A DNA stretch of 64,000 nucleotides from positions 124,001-188,000 of the forward strand of contig NZ_CP084474.1 in the NCBI RefSeq assembly GCF_020405225.1, given 5' to 3'. Shown one piece after another: positions 60,679-64,000 of the stretch. A program made the position numbers and the translations under genes. The stretch is from Natrinema sp. DC36. Lineage in GTDB: Archaea > Halobacteriota > Halobacteria > Halobacteriales > Natrialbaceae. The stretch's first letter is position 1. Every line of letters begins with the position of its first letter. Under the pieces are notes generated by a model. The model was given only the letters and a program-made list of their open reading frames with translations. It made no database searches and was not told the origin of the DNA.

Positions 60679-62010
60679 ATGGCAACTGAGACGGCGCTCG
60701 TCGACGTTGGAATTCTCTTTACTGCAGTCGCTCTCGCTGGCGTCCTCTCGGGTCGAATCAATCAGTCGGTTATCCCCTTTTATATCATCGTCGGCGTCTT
60801 GGTGGGATCGAACGTACTGGGGGAACTCCCCGCGCTCGCCGGCAGCGAGGTCGGGATCGGTGGGGTTGCCGTCACTGTTCCCGAGGTGACGGTTGGGGGC
60901 ATCGATCTCCTGGGCGCAGTCGGTGGACTCGCACTCGGTGAAACCGACTTCATCGTCGTCGGCGCGGAGATCGGGATCGTCCTCCTCCTGTTCTTCCTTG
61001 GTCTCGAGTTCAATTTAAACCGGTTGATCGCGAGTAAGGACCGGATTGGCAAAGCGGGGTCTGTCGATCTCGTCATAAACTTCGGTATCGGATTGGTCTT
61101 CGGGTATCTCATCTTCGGGAGCCTCCTCGCGGCTTTCCTGACAGCGGGAATTGTCTACATCTCCTCGAGCGCGATCATCACGAAATCACTGCTCGATCTG
61201 GGCTGGATCGCCAACGACGAGTCCGAACCGATGCTCGGCACGCTCGTCTTCGAGGACCTGTTCATCGCGGTCTATCTGGCGATCGCGTCCGCACTGGTAC
61301 TGGGCGGCGGTGACATCGGGGAAGCGGCGGGACAGATCGGAATCGCGGTCGCGGTCATCGTCGCACTGCTCGCGCTGGTCACCTACGGCACCGGCTTCTT
61401 CCAGGTGTTTCTCGACGTCGACAGCAACGAGTTCCTGGTCGTCCGCGCACTCGGGGTCACGATCCTCGTAGCCGGCATCGCGTACGCGCTGGGGGTCAGC
61501 GAGGCCGTCGCCGCCTTCTTCGTCGGGATGGCCTTCTCCTCGACCGATCACGTCCACGACCTCGAGCGGCTGCTCGAGCCCCTGCGAGACGCGTTCGCAG
61601 CAATCTTCTTCTTCTGGATCGGGCTCGTCACCGATCCTGGGCTGTTCACGCTCTCGATTCTCGGGATGATCGTCGCCGCCGTGATCGTCACGACGCCGAC
61701 GAAGATCGTGAGCGGCTACCTCGGTGGGCGGCTGTACGGCCTCGACGACCGCCGATCGCTCCGAGTCGGCTTCGGCATGGCCACCCGCGGCGAGTTCTCA
61801 CTGATCATCGCGAGTCTTGCTCTCTCTGGGGCTGGGAGCAGCATGGCAGCAGAGACCGCGCAGACGATCTACGCCTTTACGGTCGGTTATGTTCTCGTTA
61901 TGAGTATTCTTGGAACGTCGCTCATGCAATACTCGAACCAGATCGAACCCATCGCTGTCTCGCTGTTCGAACGGGCCCGTAGCGGAACGACACGGCCGAC
62001 CGATCAATAA
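60679..62010 (+). CDS. CPA2-type cation-proton antiporter (KhtU/KefB-like)
   Basis: A 443-residue antiporter with about thirteen helices. Visible: GLEFNLNRLI near residue 111, SSSAIITKSLLDLGW near 155 and FEDLFIAVYLAIASALVLGG near 190, the region of the ion-binding Asp, then FSSTDHVHDLERLLEPLRDA near 280. It lacks the C-terminal NAD-binding domain because regulation is by the separate upstream subunit. Probably K+ (or Na+)/H+ exchange. Confidence 0.93.
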   Translation: MATETALVDVGILFTAVALAGVLSGRINQSVIPFYIIVGVLVGSNVLGELPALAGSEVGIGGVAVTVPEVTVGGIDLLGAVGGLALGETDFIVVGAEIGIVLLLFFLGLEFNLNRLIASKDRIGKAGSVDLVINFGIGLVFGYLIFGSLLAAFLTAGIVYISSSAIITKSLLDLGWIANDESEPMLGTLVFEDLFIAVYLAIASALVLGGGDIGEAAGQIGIAVAVIVALLALVTYGTGFFQVFLDVDSNEFLVVRALGVTILVAGIAYALGVSEAVAAFFVGMAFSSTDHVHDLERLLEPLRDAFAAIFFFWIGLVTDPGLFTLSILGMIVAAVIVTTPTKIVSGYLGGRLYGLDDRRSLRVGFGMATRGEFSLIIASLALSGAGSSMAAETAQTIYAFTVGYVLVMSILGTSLMQYSNQIEPIAVSLFERARSGTTRPTDQ

Positions 62011-62084
62011 GAGTCGAACGACGAACTCGAGTTAGAATTAAGTGCAGAAGTCTGATATAATACGGTGGTTTCAACGGATAGAAC

Positions 62085-62516
62085 TCATGCCCGAGCGACC
62101 AAAACGGAGGTCGTTACCGATTCGAGAACGTCCTCTGTCGTGCTACCGAAGAGTTGTTCGGTGAGGGTCGAATCCTCGCTTTCCCCGACTACGATAAGGT
62201 CAATCTCATTATCAGCGCTATACTGGCGTATTGCGTCTTCCGGAAATCCTTCGAGAACGGCTCGTTCGGACGTAACGCCGGCTTTATCAGCCATCTTTTC
62301 GGACTGATCGAGTGCCTCTTTCGCTTCCTCATCGAGTGTTTCGCTGAGATCATCCGCAATATCCCCAACACCGGATGCGGACATCTCCGTTCCGACATCC
62401 ACTACGTATAGGATATGCGCCGTAGCTCCCATACTCGATGCAATCTCCATTCCGTGATCCAATGCTGTTTCGCTCGCAGCAGATCCATCCGTCGGGATCA
62501 GGATGTTACGGTACAC
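62085..62516 (-). CDS. Universal stress protein (UspA family)
   Basis: A 143-residue protein with the N-terminal YRNILIPTDGSAASETAL and the ATP-site motif VVGESEDSTLTEQLFGSTTE, the G-x2-G-x9-GS pattern slightly altered (VGES for VGSH). Complete. Monocistronic and convergent with the antiporter. Confidence 0.92.
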   Translation of the reverse strand: MYRNILIPTDGSAASETALDHGMEIASSMGATAHILYVVDVGTEMSASGVGDIADDLSETLDEEAKEALDQSEKMADKAGVTSERAVLEGFPEDAIRQYSADNEIDLIVVGESEDSTLTEQLFGSTTEDVLESVTTSVLVARA

Positions 62517-62772
62517 GCCAATTTACTACTGGACGAACGGCAAAAAACGTAGTGTGAGTCTGATCTGATGGATACCCCCCTCGATGAATAATTGAACTCA
62601 GAGGGGCTTCTGGGGCCCTTTTGAACTCCCTTTATATTCTGAATTTGCTCAACAGCGTGCGGAATTTACGAGAGTCGTTGTCTTCTATGGAACTGTCTGG
62701 GAACCCCCCCCCTTTCAGACACACCCTCGATTAACGTTAGAACTAACAAGCAAGCTAACGTTGGTGTGAGCA

Positions 62773-62934
62773 ATGCCGAAGCGAACCACGACGAGGGTCT
62801 CCCAGAACAGTAACGGCCAGTACCAAGTGACGATCCCAAAGGCGATGGGCGACGCCCTCGACCTTGCTGGCGAGGACGTCGAATGGGATATCGTCTCGTC
62901 GACGAAACTCGCTCTCGAGAAAGCTGATGAGTAG
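62773..62934 (+). CDS. AbrB/SpoVT-like DNA-binding microprotein
   Basis: A 53-residue swapped-hairpin protein: MPKRTTTRVSQNSNGQYQVT, then IPKAMGDALDLAGEDVEWDI. It overlaps the serine-recombinase gene by 8 bp (ATGAGTAG), so translation is coupled. It may regulate the recombinase or help it bind DNA. Confidence 0.8.
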   Translation: MPKRTTTRVSQNSNGQYQVTIPKAMGDALDLAGEDVEWDIVSSTKLALEKADE

Positions 62935-63619
62935 AGCCGCCGCGTTCATCCGCAAGTCGCAAGGGAGTGACGATGACGTCTCCCTTGAGTTGCAGCGCGA
63001 ACGTGTCCCGGAGTTCGCGGAGCAGTTGGCCGACGAGATCGACGTGATCGACCTCGGCATTCATACCGGATTCAGCGTACATATGAAAGCCGCCAACGAG
63101 GAACGGATCGACGCGAACCCGGAAATAAAGACATTACTCGAGGCACTCTGCGGCGGTGAATACGACTACCTCGTCGCATGGGACGATACGCGCCTGGCCC
63201 GTGACCAATTCTACTGGGAACTAAAACGGGCGGCTGTCCTCGGCGACTGTCTGTTCGAGTTTGTCGAGGACCCACCGGTGGACGAACTCACCTTTCGAGT
63301 CCAGAGAGCCGTCGAGAGCGACGTCAAACGCCGGGAGATAAAGAAATCCCAGGCCGCGATGGATGCCCGTGAACAGCGTGGGGACGACCACGGACGTCCG
63401 CCCTTCGGCCTCTGCTACGACGAGGACGGCAGACGGTGGATCCCCGATCGCGAGAGTGGGGAGTTCGCGACCGCCCTCGAAGTGATCCGACTTCGAGAAA
63501 CTGGCCGTTCATGGAGAAAAATTGCTGACGAAACGGGTGTGAACCGATCAACCGCCCGCGGAATCTACGATCGGCGAGACCGCTACCTCGAAGAAGCCGA
63601 AACCGGAATAGTAGCATAA
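62927..63619 (+). CDS. Serine recombinase (resolvase/PinE-type)
   Basis: A 230-residue recombinase. The catalytic Ser is in AAFIRKSQGS (about residue 11), LELQRE follows, and the arginine motif is DDTRLARDQFYWE near residue 92. The C-terminal domain (about 140-215) holds the connecting helix and a HTH: VIRLRETGRSWRKIADETGV and NRSTARGIYDRR. The start at 62927 matches the family; frames open upstream lack similarity. It may act in inversion, resolution or integration. Confidence 0.9.
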   Translation: MSRAAAFIRKSQGSDDDVSLELQRERVPEFAEQLADEIDVIDLGIHTGFSVHMKAANEERIDANPEIKTLLEALCGGEYDYLVAWDDTRLARDQFYWELKRAAVLGDCLFEFVEDPPVDELTFRVQRAVESDVKRREIKKSQAAMDAREQRGDDHGRPPFGLCYDEDGRRWIPDRESGEFATALEVIRLRETGRSWRKIADETGVNRSTARGIYDRRDRYLEEAETGIVA

Positions 63620-64000
63620 TCACGATTTGCTTGGCCTCTCGAGTCAAGGTCAACGCCTAGGCAACCATGAACGACACCGGAAGGGAATACCCCTCCCGGT
63701 GGCCGATCGAAGCGAGCGGTGTTGTGCGGGACTGTCATTCGCTGCGTCTTGTCGCCGGTCGCGCTCTTACCATGAACACGGGGTGGGTGTTGGTGGGTGC
63801 TTCTGGCCTTCGACCAGCACAACGTGGTCGGATTCGAGAGCAAGTAGGACCTACTTGCATGAGACTGTGACACTCAGCACGACACTATGAAAAACCGTGT
63901 ACTATTACGGTTTGGCCTATTTCGAGGTCGATCGTACCGAAGACAGTGATCTCAGATCTGTCTCGTAGAATGGGTCTGTTCTACAGTGGGTGCTATTGAA
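63620..64000. other. Right edge: palindromes, no clear gene
   Basis: No convincing gene in 380 bp on either strand. Two strong inverted repeats are present: GCAAGTAGGACCTACTTGC at 63840-63858 (9-bp arms around one base) and AAACCGT/ACGGTTT at 63892-63913. Confidence 0.5.

Noticed and set aside
63667-63870. 67-codon frame near the right edge
   Set aside because: No motif, no neighbour support, and an equally long frame is on the other strand.
1-64000. tRNA, rRNA or riboswitch
   Set aside because: No cloverleaf, rRNA segment or known riboswitch core was recognised by reading; absence is not proven without a model search.

Overview
The window reads as haloarchaeal DNA, most likely from the Natrialba/Haloterrigena/Natrinema side of the class. 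The grounds are a complete transcription factor B (TFB), four HalOD1-type small proteins, a bacterio-opsin-activator type HTH regulator, an amphi-Trp protein, short TATA boxes placed for leaderless transcripts, and strongly acidic proteins. No rRNA or tRNA gene and no CRISPR array was seen. A chromosomal or megaplasmid location cannot be decided from sequence alone.

Region 1 (0-9.8 kb) is a tidy metabolic block: a Nudix hydrolase; a zinc alcohol dehydrogenase diverging from a Rieske ring-hydroxylating oxygenase operon (alpha, beta, and a third protein built of two copies of one unit); an aldehyde dehydrogenase; a metallophosphoesterase; and a PEP-synthase-like enzyme split over two genes. The split matches phenylphosphate synthase subunits 1 and 2 in order, size and domain content. 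Together these suggest handling of an aromatic compound through alcohol, aldehyde and acid, perhaps with ATP-dependent activation of a phenol.

Region 2 (9.8-21.6 kb) is regulatory and decayed accessory DNA: fragments of an IS6 transposase and of an ArdC-like gene, HalOD1 operons, a TRIC channel, an HTH_10 regulator, an ArdC-like gene split by a frameshift, TFB, a 124-bp MITE with a clean 8-bp target duplication, a DUF457 membrane protein, an MFS carrier, a PadR remnant and a TumA/TumE-like toxin-antitoxin pair.

Region 3 (21.7-51.8 kb) is a mosaic. Copies of the inverted end GGCTCTGTTGAAATCCT alternate strictly left-right through it, enclosing blocks of cargo: a RelE-type module, two near-identical PadR / 58-aa / zinc-finger cassettes 9 kb apart, two related ABC export systems, many one- to four-helix membrane proteins of unknown function, PAP2 and TVP38 membrane proteins, and two copies of an IS5-like transposase. 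A 12-bp motif, CTGTACTTACCG or close variants, occurs at least 14 times, often 5-17 nt after the stop codon of a small gene. In three pairs of duplicated modules it sits exactly where the homology ends. This looks like a system that shuffles gene cassettes and is the most unusual feature of the window.

Region 4 (51.8-64 kb) returns to more conventional genes: a UPF0104 flippase-like protein, a DUF502 protein, an IS6-like element, a copper-type P1B ATPase with a TauE/SafE partner, a few microproteins, a TrkA-C/CPA2 cation-proton antiporter pair, a universal stress protein, and an AbrB-like/serine-recombinase pair followed by a 19-bp palindrome.
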